The translations under genes were made by a program, and so were the position numbers. A DNA stretch of 8,303 nt from Caldifarciminota bacterium (GTDB taxonomy: Bacteria > Hydrothermota > E44-bin80), in NCBI GenBank assembly GCA_023127905.1, contig JAGMEZ010000587.1:1-8303 (forward strand), read 5' to 3'. The first letter of the stretch is position 1, and each line of letters opens with the position of its first letter. Below the pieces are notes generated by a model, which was given only the letters and a program-made list of their open reading frames with translations, ran no database searches and was not told the DNA's origin. Positions 1 through 7,366 of the stretch are shown piece after piece.

Positions 1-57
1 CTATTTCTGATAACGCTTGGATTGAGCCTAATCACAGAAAAATTCAAGAAAAAATGA
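1..57 (+). CDS. pstC: PstC C-terminal fragment (phosphate ABC transporter permease), truncated by window edge
   Basis: Frame 1 is open from the first base to the TGA at 55-57 and encodes 18 residues: a short hydrophobic stretch (LFLITLGLSLI) followed by a lysine-rich tail (TEKFKKK). This is what the last transmembrane helix and cytoplasmic end of a permease look like. The stop overlaps the ATG of pstA as ATGA (54-57), the usual arrangement for pstC-pstA. The assignment rests on position directly before pstA and on this ending; too little sequence is present for a family call on its own. PstC would pair with PstA to form the inner-membrane channel for inorganic phosphate. Confidence 0.75.
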   Translation, partial: LFLITLGLSLITEKFKKK

Positions 58-902
58 GAACAAAGATAGAATTTTTAGGATTGCTTGCGTTGAGAATATC
101 AATCTTTTTTGTCATTACTTCTCTCCTTGCAATACTTATTTTTATTTTGGTCAAGGGATTCAGAGTATTGAATATCGAATTCCTGCTTGCAGCACCCAAA
201 GCAGGAATGACTAAAGGAGGTATCTTTCCTGCAATTATCGGTACTCTTTACCTTTCTATAGGAACTGTAATTTTTGCTTTGCCATTAGGAGTATTATCTG
301 CCATTTATCTCACAGAGTATGCAAAAAACAAAAGATTCATAACAACAATAAAAGTAGGTGTAAATGCATTAGCGGGTATCCCTTCTGTAGTATTTGGATT
401 GTTTGGATTGGCTGTGTTTGTGAAATTCTTCAATTTTGGTGTATCAATACTCTCAGGGGCTCTTACACTTGGAATAATGATTCTTCCTGTAATAATAAAA
501 GCAAGCGAAGAAGCAATTCTTGCAGTTCCAACAGAGTTTAAAGAGGCATCATTTGCAGTTGGAGCAACCAAATGGCAAACAATAACAAAAGTAATTATCC
601 CTATTGCTCTGCCTGGAATTATAACAGGGACAATACTTGGAATAGGGCGAGCAGCAGGAGAGACCGCACCAATTTTGTTCACTGCCGCAACATTTTACCA
701 GAGACTACTTCCCCGTTCTATATTTGACGAAGTTATGGTTTTACCTTATCATATCTATGCCTTGATGACAGAAGGGACAGCACCGGAATATCAAGTCCCA
801 ATTGCCTATGGTACTGCAGTAGTACTTCTCTGTTTAGTTATTGGAATAAACTCTATAGCAATATTGATACGGGTTCGAGGTAGGAGGGCTAAGAAATGGT
901 AA
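54..902 (+). CDS. pstA: Phosphate ABC transporter permease PstA
   Basis: A 282-aa integral inner-membrane protein, normal length for PstA, which with PstC forms the channel through which PstB-driven import of inorganic phosphate takes place. Hydrophobic segments lie at about residues 9-34, 58-85, 103-125, 132-150, 182-198 and 250-273, the expected six. The cytoplasmic EAA coupling loop, which contacts the ATPase, is visible at about 164-183 ([20 protein letters not shown]), followed by the [11 protein letters not shown] segment at 196-206 that is typical of PstA/PstC permeases. The start codon overlaps the pstC stop (ATGA) and has only a weak purine-rich upstream region, so translation is probably coupled to pstC. 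The 3' end overlaps pstB by 7 nt. No defects were seen. Confidence 0.95.
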   Translation: MRTKIEFLGLLALRISIFFVITSLLAILIFILVKGFRVLNIEFLLAAPKAGMTKGGIFPAIIGTLYLSIGTVIFALPLGVLSAIYLTEYAKNKRFITTIKVGVNALAGIPSVVFGLFGLAVFVKFFNFGVSILSGALTLGIMILPVIIKASEEAILAVPTEFKEASFAVGATKWQTITKVIIPIALPGIITGTILGIGRAAGETAPILFTAATFYQRLLPRSIFDEVMVLPYHIYALMTEGTAPEYQVPIAYGTAVVLLCLVIGINSIAILIRVRGRRAKKW

Positions 903-1654
903 ATCATAAAATTATTACAAATGATTTAAATTTATGGTATGGAGATTGTCATGCATTAAAAAATGTCAATATTTCAATTTCAGAAAATGCTGTAACTGCT
1001 ATAATGGGACCCTCCGGCTGTGGAAAGTCAACGTTTCTGCGTGTGTTTAATCGATTAAATGAACTTATAGATGGAACACGGATTACAGGTGAGGTGATAC
1101 TTGATGGACAAGATATATATAAAGATATGAAAGATGTGTTTAGCTTGAGGAAGAAAGTAGGGATGGTATTTCAGAAAGTAAATCCATTTCCAAAAACCAT
1201 TTTTGAGAATGTAACATACGGCTTAAAGATTCATGGATGGAAGAATAAAACCAAAATAGAAGAAAGAGTCTATGATTCACTTATTGATGTAGGACTCTGG
1301 GGTGAAGTGAAAGACTGTCTCAATAAGAATGCTTTCAGCTTATCGGGTGGACAACAACAAAGACTTTGCATTGCAAGGGCAATAGCAATTGAACCGGAAG
1401 TAGTGCTTTTTGATGAACCTTGCTCTGCGCTTGATCCCATCTCAACTGCAAAAATTGAACAATTAATGGAAGAATTGAAACATAAGTATACTATTATAAT
1501 CGTTACACATAATCTGCAACAAGCAGCAAGAGTCTCTGACTACACTGCTTTTATGTTGTTAGGAGAACTAATAGAATTTAATAAAACTAACCAGATATTT
1601 ACAGCACCTAAAGATAAGCGGACAGAGAATTATCTTACAGGGAAGTTTGGTTAA
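896..1654 (+). CDS. pstB: Phosphate ABC transporter ATP-binding protein PstB
   Basis: A 252-aa ABC ATPase that powers phosphate import through PstCA, at the usual length. All nucleotide-binding motifs are intact: Walker [10 protein letters not shown] (38-46), Q-loop glutamine 93 in VFQKVNPFP, signature LSGGQ (149-153), Walker B VVLFDE (169-174) with catalytic Glu174, D-loop SALD (177-180) and switch His205 in VTHN. The Q-loop context (QK.NPFP, then NV.YG..IHG) and the DEPCSALDP block are characteristic of PstB rather than of other importers. The ribosome binding site AGGAGG (882-887) lies inside the end of pstA, 8 nt before the ATG. Only 16 nt separate its stop from the chosen phoU start, so it sits mid-operon. 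Confidence 0.97.
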   Translation: MVNHKIITNDLNLWYGDCHALKNVNISISENAVTAIMGPSGCGKSTFLRVFNRLNELIDGTRITGEVILDGQDIYKDMKDVFSLRKKVGMVFQKVNPFPKTIFENVTYGLKIHGWKNKTKIEERVYDSLIDVGLWGEVKDCLNKNAFSLSGGQQQRLCIARAIAIEPEVVLFDEPCSALDPISTAKIEQLMEELKHKYTIIIVTHNLQQAARVSDYTAFMLLGELIEFNKTNQIFTAPKDKRTENYLTGKFG

Positions 1655-1655
1655 T

Positions 1656-1663
1656 AAAAGGAG
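1656..1663 (+). promoter_or_regulatory. Ribosome binding site fixing the phoU start
   Basis: AAAAGGAG sits 7 nt before the ATG at 1671. It starts just after the pstB stop (1652-1654). This favours the ATG at 1671 over the in-frame TTG at 1647, which has no comparable site and lies within the end of pstB. Confidence 0.8.
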
Positions 1664-1670
1664 CGATGAA

Positions 1671-2327
1671 ATGTTAACACAGAAAATTGTTAAGCTTAAG
1701 GAAAAACTCTTTAGCCAAGCAGGACTTGTAGAAGAAATGGTTACAAAGAGTACAAGAGCACTGGTAGAGAAAAATGAGTCAATTGCGAAAGAAACTATAA
1801 AAATAGATGAACCTAAAGTAAATAACCTTGAGATGGAAATCGAAGAAGATGCAATAAATCTGATGGCATTGTATCAACCTGAAGCATCAGATTTACGAAC
1901 TATAATTATGATAATTAAAATAAACAAAGACCTTGAGAGAATTGGCGACCATGCAGTAAATATTGCGGAAAGAGCACTGGACTTAATATCAAAACCGAAG
2001 ATAAAACCTTTGATTGATATACCCAGGATGGCTGAGAATGCCTGCAAAATGTTAAGAGAAAGCCTCAATGCATTTGCTAAAAATGAGAGTAAGCTTGCTA
2101 TTGAAGTTTGTGAAAATGATTCAGTAGTTGATGCACTTCTTGACCAAATTACCCGAGAACTATTGACTTATATGATGAGTGATCCTTCTGTAATAGATCG
2201 TGCACTGAATCTAATACTAATATCTCGGGATCTGGAGCGTATAGCGGATTTAGCAACAAATATAGCAGAAGACACTATTTTTGTAGCAAAAGGTAATGTA
2301 ATAAAGCATCATAAGGGAAACGAATAA
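1671..2327 (+). CDS. phoU: Phosphate signalling/transport regulator PhoU
   Basis: A 218-aa all-helical cytoplasmic protein from the ATG at 1671, close to the usual PhoU length. PhoU proteins consist of two similar three-helix bundles that bind metal clusters, and they restrain both the Pst transporter and PhoR-type sensor kinases when phosphate is ample. Both signature repeats are present: DLERIGDHAVNIAE at 87-100 and DLERIADLATNIAED at 187-201, each with the E-x-x-x-D ligand pattern (Glu89/Asp93 and Glu189/Asp193). The frame is open upstream to a TTG at 1647, but the ribosome binding site supports the ATG. It is the last gene of the pst operon in this window. The 3' end faces the TonB receptor gene with a 36-nt gap. 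Confidence 0.95.
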   Translation: MLTQKIVKLKEKLFSQAGLVEEMVTKSTRALVEKNESIAKETIKIDEPKVNNLEMEIEEDAINLMALYQPEASDLRTIIMIIKINKDLERIGDHAVNIAERALDLISKPKIKPLIDIPRMAENACKMLRESLNAFAKNESKLAIEVCENDSVVDALLDQITRELLTYMMSDPSVIDRALNLILISRDLERIADLATNIAEDTIFVAKGNVIKHHKGNE

Positions 2328-2363
2328 ACAGAGAAAAAGAAGCGCTGCCCCTATTAAACCAAA

Positions 2364-4583
2364 TTAAAACTCTATGGTCACTCCACCCACTGGCATAAAT
2401 AGAAACTGGTATAGTTCTTCTCTCTCAGTGAAGTCATCGTTCCAGGAATATTCAAGTATATTCTTGCGATTATAGACATTCTGAATATTAAAATATGTCA
2501 CTATACTCCAACCCTTGAATATGTGTCTTTGGGCTATTTGGAAATCCAATCTGTGATATGCTGGATATCTTGCTGAATTTATGGGACCTTCTTCTATGTA
2601 CCATTTTCCGGTTACAGGATCTTGCCATTTATCCGTGGTATCAACCGGTGTATATGGTCTACCCGATGCATATCTCCATTTGATGGTTAACTCTAAATTA
2701 TCTGAAAATTGATATCCTCCAATTATCGTGAATATATTTCGCTGATCCCAATCAGAATAGTACTCTCCATTAAAATAGTCTCTTTCTCCCCAACGGTCTT
2801 TCCTTTCTGACATGGAGTATGAATAACTTACGCTTCCAAAAACCTTCTCTGCGAGCTTTTTATGAAGAAGAATATCCACTCCATCTATGTAGCCCTCACC
2901 CGAATTGTCGAGATAACGGGTTGAATCAGATACAGCGGTAATCAAATTATTCAGTTTCTTCGTATACCCTTCTATAGTTAGCTTAGTATTAGGTGTTATA
3001 AGATGTTCGATTCCTACAACATAATGGACAGCGTGCTTGGATTTCAGGTTGTTTGATAACAAATTTTCATATGATGGAAACTGATAAAACTCACCGTAGC
3101 TAAAGCTTAAAAAAGTAATCTCCGAGAGTGAAAGTTTAAATCCTATCCGTGGAGAAACTACGCTTTCGGTGTTCAAATCAAAGTAATCATATCTCACCCC
3201 TGGTTTTATCTGAAATATCGGAAAAGGAGAAAAACTTGTTTGTATATACGAGCCAACCTTATATGAATTTTTCATCTCTGAAATTGTTTCACCAGGAATT
3301 GGTATACCTGTAGAGGTTGTTTCAGGAGCAAAGAATGAGTACCAGTCAAAATTGAGATACTTGTAACTGCCACCTGCTTCGAAATCAATTTTAGAAGAAA
3401 AACGATAGGTGAAATTCTCTCTGATTGTAATTTGAGATTGAGTAGAATTCACTCCAAATGTATTTTCACAATCGAGGTCAAGGCTATGTGAAATACCTGA
3501 GATAGCAAGAGATGAGAACCCTCTATCAGAAACAAGTGTTCGCCAACTTAAGCTAACTACACCCTCTTCTCCATTCCATATCAGATCACCTTTCGCATCC
3601 CTCCCCATTTCGGATTTTGGAACTGTCATCCTATCTATTGTCATAAACCCAAGAGTTGAAAATTTATCTCTGTATGATGGTTCATAAACAATTTTCCCCC
3701 AGATTTCATCATATTTTGGTATTACATTTCCAATATCTGAAATTTTATCAAGTAATTCAAGATAACTTCTTCCATAAGAGAAAAGGTAGGATGCTTTTTG
3801 GGTAACTGGTCCACCAAGGTCAAACCCCATTCGGGACATATTGAAATCGAAGTTTACCTCTAATTTATCTCTGTTCCCCTCTTTTAAGTGAATATCCATA
3901 AAAGAAGAGAGTTTATCCCCATATTTTGCAGGGAAACCTCCGGATGAGAAACCAATACTCTTCACAAGGTCGGTATTAATGATCGATATACTTCCTCCCT
4001 CTCCTCCAAACCAACCAAAATGAACCGGGCTTCCAATCTCTACATTATCAATTAAACAGAGGTTCTCATCAGGGTCTCCACCTCTTACGATAAGTTGCGC
4101 ACTATAATCCTCCACTGATCCAACTCCAGGAAGAGAGGCAAGCATGCGCTGAACATTATAACCCTCAGGATTTCCTCTTGCTTCATGGAAAGAAAATTTA
4201 TGACTCGATACAACAGCATCTTTCTCTTTGGGAAAATATTCAGGGGTAACTGTAATTCCTTTCATCTCCAGTATGGTCTGCTCCAATTCAAAATCGATTG
4301 AAATAGTCCTATTTGGAATGGGATAAATCCTTATCTTCACCAATGGCTTATAACCCATCATGTTCGCCTGAATAGAATACTCACCTATTGGAATATTCTC
4401 TATCAAGTATCTTCCAATAATGTCTGTGGCTGCTCCCATTTCGGTTCCAAGGATACTTACATTCACTCCTGGTAGTGGTTGTCTGGTAGTTCTATCTACC
4501 ACGACGCCAGCAATCTTCCCCACCTCAGTCGCATATGTAAAACTTCCAAATAGTAGAAATAATAGAAAAACTATCCTTTTCAC
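2364..4583 (-). CDS. TonB-dependent outer-membrane receptor with N-terminal carboxypeptidase-regulatory-like domain
   Basis: A 739-aa protein from a GTG start at 4583. In order it has: a signal peptide at 1-18 (KRIVFLLFLLFGSFTYA, then T); a carboxypeptidase-regulatory-like beta domain at about 23-101 (KIAGVVVDRTTRQPLPGVNV, with a DIIGRYLIENIPIGEYSIQA block); a possible TonB box at about 110-115 (GITVTP); a plug domain at about 125-240 with VRGGDPDENLCLIDN and GGFPAKYGDKLSSFMDI; then a beta-barrel ending in a terminal Phe, the usual barrel-assembly signal. Such receptors import scarce large ligands (metal chelates, cobalamin, glycans) using TonB energy. The sequence does not show which ligand. 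The frame continues upstream to an ATG at 4661, but the GTG has the AAAGGAG site and places the signal peptide at the N-terminus. It ends 36 nt from phoU on the opposite strand; functional links to either neighbour are unproven. Confidence 0.92.
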   Translation of the reverse strand: MKRIVFLLFLLFGSFTYATEVGKIAGVVVDRTTRQPLPGVNVSILGTEMGAATDIIGRYLIENIPIGEYSIQANMMGYKPLVKIRIYPIPNRTISIDFELEQTILEMKGITVTPEYFPKEKDAVVSSHKFSFHEARGNPEGYNVQRMLASLPGVGSVEDYSAQLIVRGGDPDENLCLIDNVEIGSPVHFGWFGGEGGSISIINTDLVKSIGFSSGGFPAKYGDKLSSFMDIHLKEGNRDKLEVNFDFNMSRMGFDLGGPVTQKASYLFSYGRSYLELLDKISDIGNVIPKYDEIWGKIVYEPSYRDKFSTLGFMTIDRMTVPKSEMGRDAKGDLIWNGEEGVVSLSWRTLVSDRGFSSLAISGISHSLDLDCENTFGVNSTQSQITIRENFTYRFSSKIDFEAGGSYKYLNFDWYSFFAPETTSTGIPIPGETISEMKNSYKVGSYIQTSFSPFPIFQIKPGVRYDYFDLNTESVVSPRIGFKLSLSEITFLSFSYGEFYQFPSYENLLSNNLKSKHAVHYVVGIEHLITPNTKLTIEGYTKKLNNLITAVSDSTRYLDNSGEGYIDGVDILLHKKLAEKVFGSVSYSYSMSERKDRWGERDYFNGEYYSDWDQRNIFTIIGGYQFSDNLELTIKWRYASGRPYTPVDTTDKWQDPVTGKWYIEEGPINSARYPAYHRLDFQIAQRHIFKGWSIVTYFNIQNVYNRKNILEYSWNDDFTEREELYQFLFMPVGGVTIEF

Positions 4584-4588
4584 AATTA

Positions 4589-4595
4589 CTCCTTT
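4589..4595 (-). promoter_or_regulatory. Ribosome binding site fixing the GTG start of the TonB receptor
   Basis: On the minus strand AAAGGAG is followed by 5 nt (TAATT) and then GTG at 4583. The GTG begins a clean signal peptide (basic KR followed by a hydrophobic core), which the upstream ATG at 4661 would bury behind 26 extra residues. Confidence 0.8.
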
Positions 4596-4629
4596 CTTAA
4601 TTGACAGTACTGTTCCCTCGACATAAATC

Positions 4630-4658
4630 TCTATATCATATTTTGATGAATTATTCAA
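4630..4658 (-). promoter_or_regulatory. Candidate sigma-70-like promoter for the TonB receptor gene
   Basis: On the minus strand TTGAAT (4658-4653) and TATAGA (4635-4630) are separated by exactly 17 nt, in an AT-rich stretch 46 nt upstream of the GTG. The boxes match the general bacterial consensus at 4 of 6 and 5 of 6 positions. A start of transcription near 4623 would leave a leader of about 40 nt and exclude the ATG at 4661. The match is suggestive only, because AT-rich DNA yields such pairs by chance and the organism's consensus is unknown. Confidence 0.4.
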
Positions 4659-4725
4659 CATCTATTTCTTACCCCGCCCAACAGAATTCAACAAAACACC
4701 TATCTGCTTAATTTCTTTTATCTAT

Positions 4726-4881
4726 CTTGTCACCCTGAACCCTTTGCTGAACTAGTTTCAGTATTGTTTCAGGGTCTAAAAACCGAGATGCTGAAACAAG
4801 CTTGTCCTGAAGAGATGCTGAAACAAGTTCAGCATGACACTTTCAGGATTCAGCATAACACTTTCAGGTTAGCATGACAAG
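4726..4881. repeat. Cluster of small palindromic repeats in the gap between the beta-barrel and TonB receptor genes
   Basis: This 156-bp block occupies much of the 370-nt gene-free gap (4584-4953). Its ends are inverted copies, CTTGTCA (4726-4732) and TGACAAG (4875-4881). Inside are CCCTGAA/TTCAGGG (4733-4739 with 4768-4774) enclosing CTGAA/TTCAG (4747-4751 with 4757-4761), a perfect 16-bp direct repeat (4785-4800 and 4812-4827), a perfect 8-bp hairpin (4815-4822 with 4828-4835), and two 21-nt tandem units that share ACACTTTCAGG (4837-4847 and 4858-4868). All are variants of one TGCTGAA...TTCAGCA theme. No open frame of note crosses it. The rest of the gap holds the candidate promoter and otherwise AT-rich sequence in which nothing was recognised. 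Confidence 0.8.
4809..4852. repeat. Interspersed palindromic repeat, copy A
   Basis: This 44-bp unit matches 7367-7410 at 38 of 44 positions. Its core is ATGCTGAA, a 5-nt loop (ACAAG) and TTCAGCAT. It lies within the larger cluster at 4726-4881. Confidence 0.85.
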
Positions 4882-4953
4882 GGACAACAGAATTTATAAG
4901 AATGCATGCTCTATTGTCTGAATTGCAATTAAATAGATAAGCATCTAAAAAAA

Positions 4954-6021
4954 TTAAAAGCAGTATGTTAACTCAAGAAATAGCATATTCTTAATCTGGT
5001 TCAATAAGGAGCCTTTCTCTTGTTCGCTGATATACATCCCTCCTATCTTCAGGGAAACAGCATCTGCTAAAGATAGAGTAATTTCGGGGAAGGTAATAAA
5101 GATTTCATTTTCAGTTTCATACGCCAAACCGAGCTGTAAGGTATGAACATCCCAAAAGGGATACCTCACAACTGTCATCAGGTAGTTTTCTTTGTTCTCT
5201 GGATAGCTTCTGTGATACAACTGACTCATAAAGTAAAGGTCATTTCCAAAAGTGTATTCACCTCCTACTGCTACTTCATAGTAAGAATCTCCTTCCTCTG
5301 GTTGTGCGTAAGCGACCTCTGCCCAGAGAGCAATTTCCCGGATGGTGCCAATGGCATCTCCTCCGTAAATTTCGACATCACGATACTGTCCATTTATCCA
5401 GGGATAATCCTCTTTGCCCTTGAAGTAACTTGCAGAAAAGTCACATCCCATAATGGATTGAACTGCAAGTTTTAAGGCATATTCAGAGTTTTCTAATGTC
5501 TTTTCAGGGAGTGACACGCCAGGAACCTCAAGTGCCGGAACAAAGTAAGGGATGAGAATACCAGTTAAAGCAAGATTGGTTACGGGATAGTATTTAATTC
5601 TCATTGCTGATACACCCAATTTTTCTTCAGGAATAAAGGCTGCCTTTTCACTTAGATCATATGGATTTATATTGTTTGTCGGGTTAATGCTATAAGCTGT
5701 TCCCCAAGAAATTTGTTGTACACCTACCCGTAGGTCGAACTTGTCGACATAATAGTCCACATATGCCTCGCTCAGCTTCCAACCGAACTGCAATGTTTCT
5801 GTGGTGAACATTTTCAAATTGGCATAAGCGCATGCATTATCATTCACCTGACTGTCCAGTTTTAATCTAAAAGTTGTCCTGGACCAAATTTCCTCTGAGT
5901 TATCCAAATCAAAATTCAGATGTGTATTTATTTCTCCGCCGATCTCAGGGGATGGTTGAGCTTCGATATCACCTGAGGATATAAACAACCCCAATAGCAA
6001 AAAGTAAATTGTTCTATTCAT
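4954..6021 (-). CDS. DUF1302-like outer-membrane beta-barrel protein (porin-like)
   Basis: A 355-aa exported protein from the ATG at 6021. The signal peptide is MNRTIYFLLLGLFISSGDIEA with likely cleavage after Ala21. The mature part alternates short polar and aromatic strands and ends in LFLELTYCF, with the terminal Phe expected of an outer-membrane barrel. The segment at about 97-123 (VGVQQISWGTAYSINPTNNINPYDL) resembles the G-Q-x-x-x-W-G...NP-x-D motif of DUF1302-type barrels. DUF1302 proteins often co-occur with LolA/LolB-fold periplasmic proteins and RND exporters, as here. It would be the outer-membrane element of the set. An ATG at 6027 is also in frame, but the AAGGGA site lies only 3 nt from it and 9 nt from 6021. 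The gene follows the LolA-like gene by 13 nt. Family membership is by motif resemblance; substrate unknown. Confidence 0.75.
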   Translation of the reverse strand: MNRTIYFLLLGLFISSGDIEAQPSPEIGGEINTHLNFDLDNSEEIWSRTTFRLKLDSQVNDNACAYANLKMFTTETLQFGWKLSEAYVDYYVDKFDLRVGVQQISWGTAYSINPTNNINPYDLSEKAAFIPEEKLGVSAMRIKYYPVTNLALTGILIPYFVPALEVPGVSLPEKTLENSEYALKLAVQSIMGCDFSASYFKGKEDYPWINGQYRDVEIYGGDAIGTIREIALWAEVAYAQPEEGDSYYEVAVGGEYTFGNDLYFMSQLYHRSYPENKENYLMTVVRYPFWDVHTLQLGLAYETENEIFITFPEITLSLADAVSLKIGGMYISEQEKGSLLNQIKNMLFLELTYCF

Positions 6022-6030
6022 ATACATCTT

Positions 6031-6036
6031 TCCCTT
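6031..6036 (-). promoter_or_regulatory. Ribosome binding site of the beta-barrel gene, overlapping the upstream stop codon
   Basis: On the minus strand the sequence TAAGGGA holds both the stop codon of the LolA-like gene (6037-6035) and the AAGGGA site of the barrel gene. The spacing is 9 nt to the ATG at 6021 and 3 nt to the ATG at 6027, favouring the former. Sharing these bases implies translational coupling of the two genes. Confidence 0.65.
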
Positions 6037-6832
6037 ATTTTTTTTCCAGTTGACGTGTAGTAAACATCTGGTCTGGAATTTCTGGGTTCAATTGAACTTC
6101 CTTAATAACGATTATGGTTTTGCTTCCTTTCTGCACGTTTTGCATCTCTATCCTCTTTGGTATCCAGAATTTTTCTATCTTTTCAAACTTAGATGGATAC
6201 ATAATCTTGAACAGGTCTCCATGTATATCATAATATTCAGTCTTCATTGAGTAAAAGTTCTCCTTATTCACCCATCTTTTTAGTTTGTTGTAGCTTATAT
6301 CCTCAGGGTTTTTGGGGATAAGTTCCAGAATATAGCAATCATCTTCCTCATACATCTCTATGTCGAGTAATTTGGCGTGAAAGTCTTCTTCCCAGGAATA
6401 ACCCCCAACATCATCATAACTGAAATCACTGCCCATAAAGCTTCCGCCTTTTTCTTTTGTTGCGATGCGTCGAACCTTCCCCAATGCTGGGAGATAGAGC
6501 CAGTCATTATCATTTACTGAAAGAAAACCAGTTCCTTTAACATTAGCAGGTGCAAGAAACTTCACCAGAGTCGAGTCGTCCCCTTTCATCCATGCCTTAA
6601 TTTCCCTTACACGTTTTGCACCTGATTTATGGACGATGGTCATCTCGCTGATGCTTATCTCAGAATCTGCACGGTTTTCATCCTCTTTTTTGAGGATTTC
6701 ATCACCGGTCAACTCCTGTGCGCCAACTGACGTAACGAATATCAGCAAGACTATAACTACACCGACCATAAGAGCACCAACCTGTCTGCATGTTGTCACG
6801 CACAGGCAGGTGTTTTTGATTTGAGTTCTCAT
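6035..6832 (-). CDS. LolA-like periplasmic 'outer membrane lipoprotein-sorting' family protein
   Basis: A 265-aa exported protein whose mature part matches the LolA-like family (PF17131 type) annotated as outer membrane lipoprotein-sorting protein. Family blocks seen are VKFLAPANVKGTGFL (90-104), NDWLYLPALGKVRRI (109-123) and GSDFSYDDV (134-142). Members have a LolA/LolB-type half-barrel that can hold a lipid chain, and they usually sit next to RND/MMPL exporters. It is probably a periplasmic carrier between the RND protein and the outer membrane, rather than canonical LolA. AGGAGGT (6846-6840) lies 7 nt before the ATG. The signal peptide core (about 20-35) and likely cleavage at VGA|QE (38/39) are normal. 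The stretch before it, residues 8-18 (TCLCVTTCRQV), is unusual: three cysteines encoded by a palindromic repeat. The downstream barrel gene begins 13 nt after its stop. Confidence 0.88.
   Translation of the reverse strand: MRTQIKNTCLCVTTCRQVGALMVGVVIVLLIFVTSVGAQELTGDEILKKEDENRADSEISISEMTIVHKSGAKRVREIKAWMKGDDSTLVKFLAPANVKGTGFLSVNDNDWLYLPALGKVRRIATKEKGGSFMGSDFSYDDVGGYSWEEDFHAKLLDIEMYEEDDCYILELIPKNPEDISYNKLKRWVNKENFYSMKTEYYDIHGDLFKIMYPSKFEKIEKFWIPKRIEMQNVQKGSKTIIVIKEVQLNPEIPDQMFTTRQLEKK
6781..6810. repeat. 30-bp palindromic element inside the signal-peptide coding region
   Basis: The outer arms CCTGTCTG (6781-6788) and CAGGCAGG (6803-6810) pair over 8 bp with one G-T wobble. An alternative fold pairs 6781-6787 with 6804-6810, bulges 2 nt, and pairs GCATG (6788-6792) with CACGC (6797-6801) with one mismatch around a TTGT loop. 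Its length is a multiple of three, so the reading frame is kept. It encodes roughly residues 8-18 of the LolA-like protein. Confidence 0.6.
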
Positions 6833-6900
6833 GCTTATTACCTCCTTTTTAATTCGGATGTGGATAAAGTCCGCATCTTGTTGTTTGTTTTTTTGTCATA

Positions 6901-7287
6901 TTAATCCCTGTTGAGTCGTCTAAAACTTATTCCAGCGACTATCACCATAATTCCAGCAATTATGGTAAGTATAACTATCCACCATATATAATTATACAAT
7001 ACAATATGTTCGCAAACCATTAACCTAATTATCCCTAAAATTAGAATAACAACCCCTGATATTAATATAACCGATCCTCTGAATATTGGTTTATTTGACT
7101 TTATGCACATAAAGATAATTAATAAGCTCAACGCAGTATAGAAAATTGTTCCGAACAAGAAAGGCCACCTCCCCAAATCTATATATGTAATGAATTCGCC
7201 AACCACATCAATAAGGATAAGCACAGCACCCATAATACATAACACCTTCATTAAATTCTCTCCACATTTTGTTTGTTTTCTCATCAT
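6901..7287 (-). CDS. Small four-helix membrane protein of unknown function
   Basis: A 128-aa protein I do not recognise. It has four clear hydrophobic segments at about residues 14-37, 42-62, 70-91 and 100-122, a positively charged N-terminus (MMRKQTK) and a basic C-terminus (FRRLNRD), so both ends are probably cytoplasmic. Glu31 and Asp37 lie in or near the first helix pair, and a WW pair (102-103) opens the fourth. No catalytic motif, signal cleavage site or lipobox was seen. GGAGG (7300-7296) lies 8 nt before the ATG at 7287, a strong translation signal. It sits between the RND exporter and the LolA-like gene on the same strand, 131 nt after the former and 68 nt before the latter, so it may be a subunit or helper of that exporter. 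That role is an inference from position alone. Confidence 0.75.
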   Translation of the reverse strand: MMRKQTKCGENLMKVLCIMGAVLILIDVVGEFITYIDLGRWPFLFGTIFYTALSLLIIFMCIKSNKPIFRGSVILISGVVILILGIIRLMVCEHIVLYNYIWWIVILTIIAGIMVIVAGISFRRLNRD

Positions 7288-7295
7288 ATTAATTG

Positions 7296-7300
7296 CCTCC
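7296..7300 (-). promoter_or_regulatory. Strong ribosome binding site of the 128-aa membrane protein
   Basis: GGAGG on the minus strand, 8 nt before the ATG at 7287. Because this gene has no recognisable family, the well-placed site is one of the main reasons to accept it as real. Confidence 0.7.
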
Positions 7301-7366
7301 TTATTTCTTATCGCCGATTTTAATGGTTTTTTTATTCCCCCTCACCCACTAAAATAGGTCTACCCC

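Noticed and set aside
305..682. Minus-strand open frame of 125 codons inside pstA
   Set aside because: It lies antisense to a clear pstA gene, has no credible family features and reads as a shadow of the coding strand.
1647..1670. TTG start giving PhoU eight more residues
   Set aside because: It lies within the end of pstB and lacks a ribosome binding site; the ATG at 1671 has AAAAGGAG at proper spacing.
2328..2363. Intrinsic terminator after phoU
   Set aside because: The only symmetry is the 6-bp AGCGCT, with no stem of useful length and no T-run.
4584..4661. N-terminal extension of the TonB receptor from the ATG at 4661
   Set aside because: It would place 26 residues before the signal peptide and overlap the candidate promoter, while the GTG at 4583 has a good ribosome binding site.
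4726..4881. CRISPR array
   Set aside because: Repeats are short, imperfect, irregularly spaced and palindromic, with no uniform spacers and no cas genes nearby.
4900..4953. Terminator hairpin downstream of the beta-barrel gene
   Set aside because: Short pairings such as TCTATT/AATAGA and ATGC/GCAT exist but are bulged and have no T-run after them.
5143..5475. Plus-strand open frame of 110 codons inside the beta-barrel gene
   Set aside because: It is antisense to a gene with signal peptide and barrel ending, and shows no recognisable protein features.
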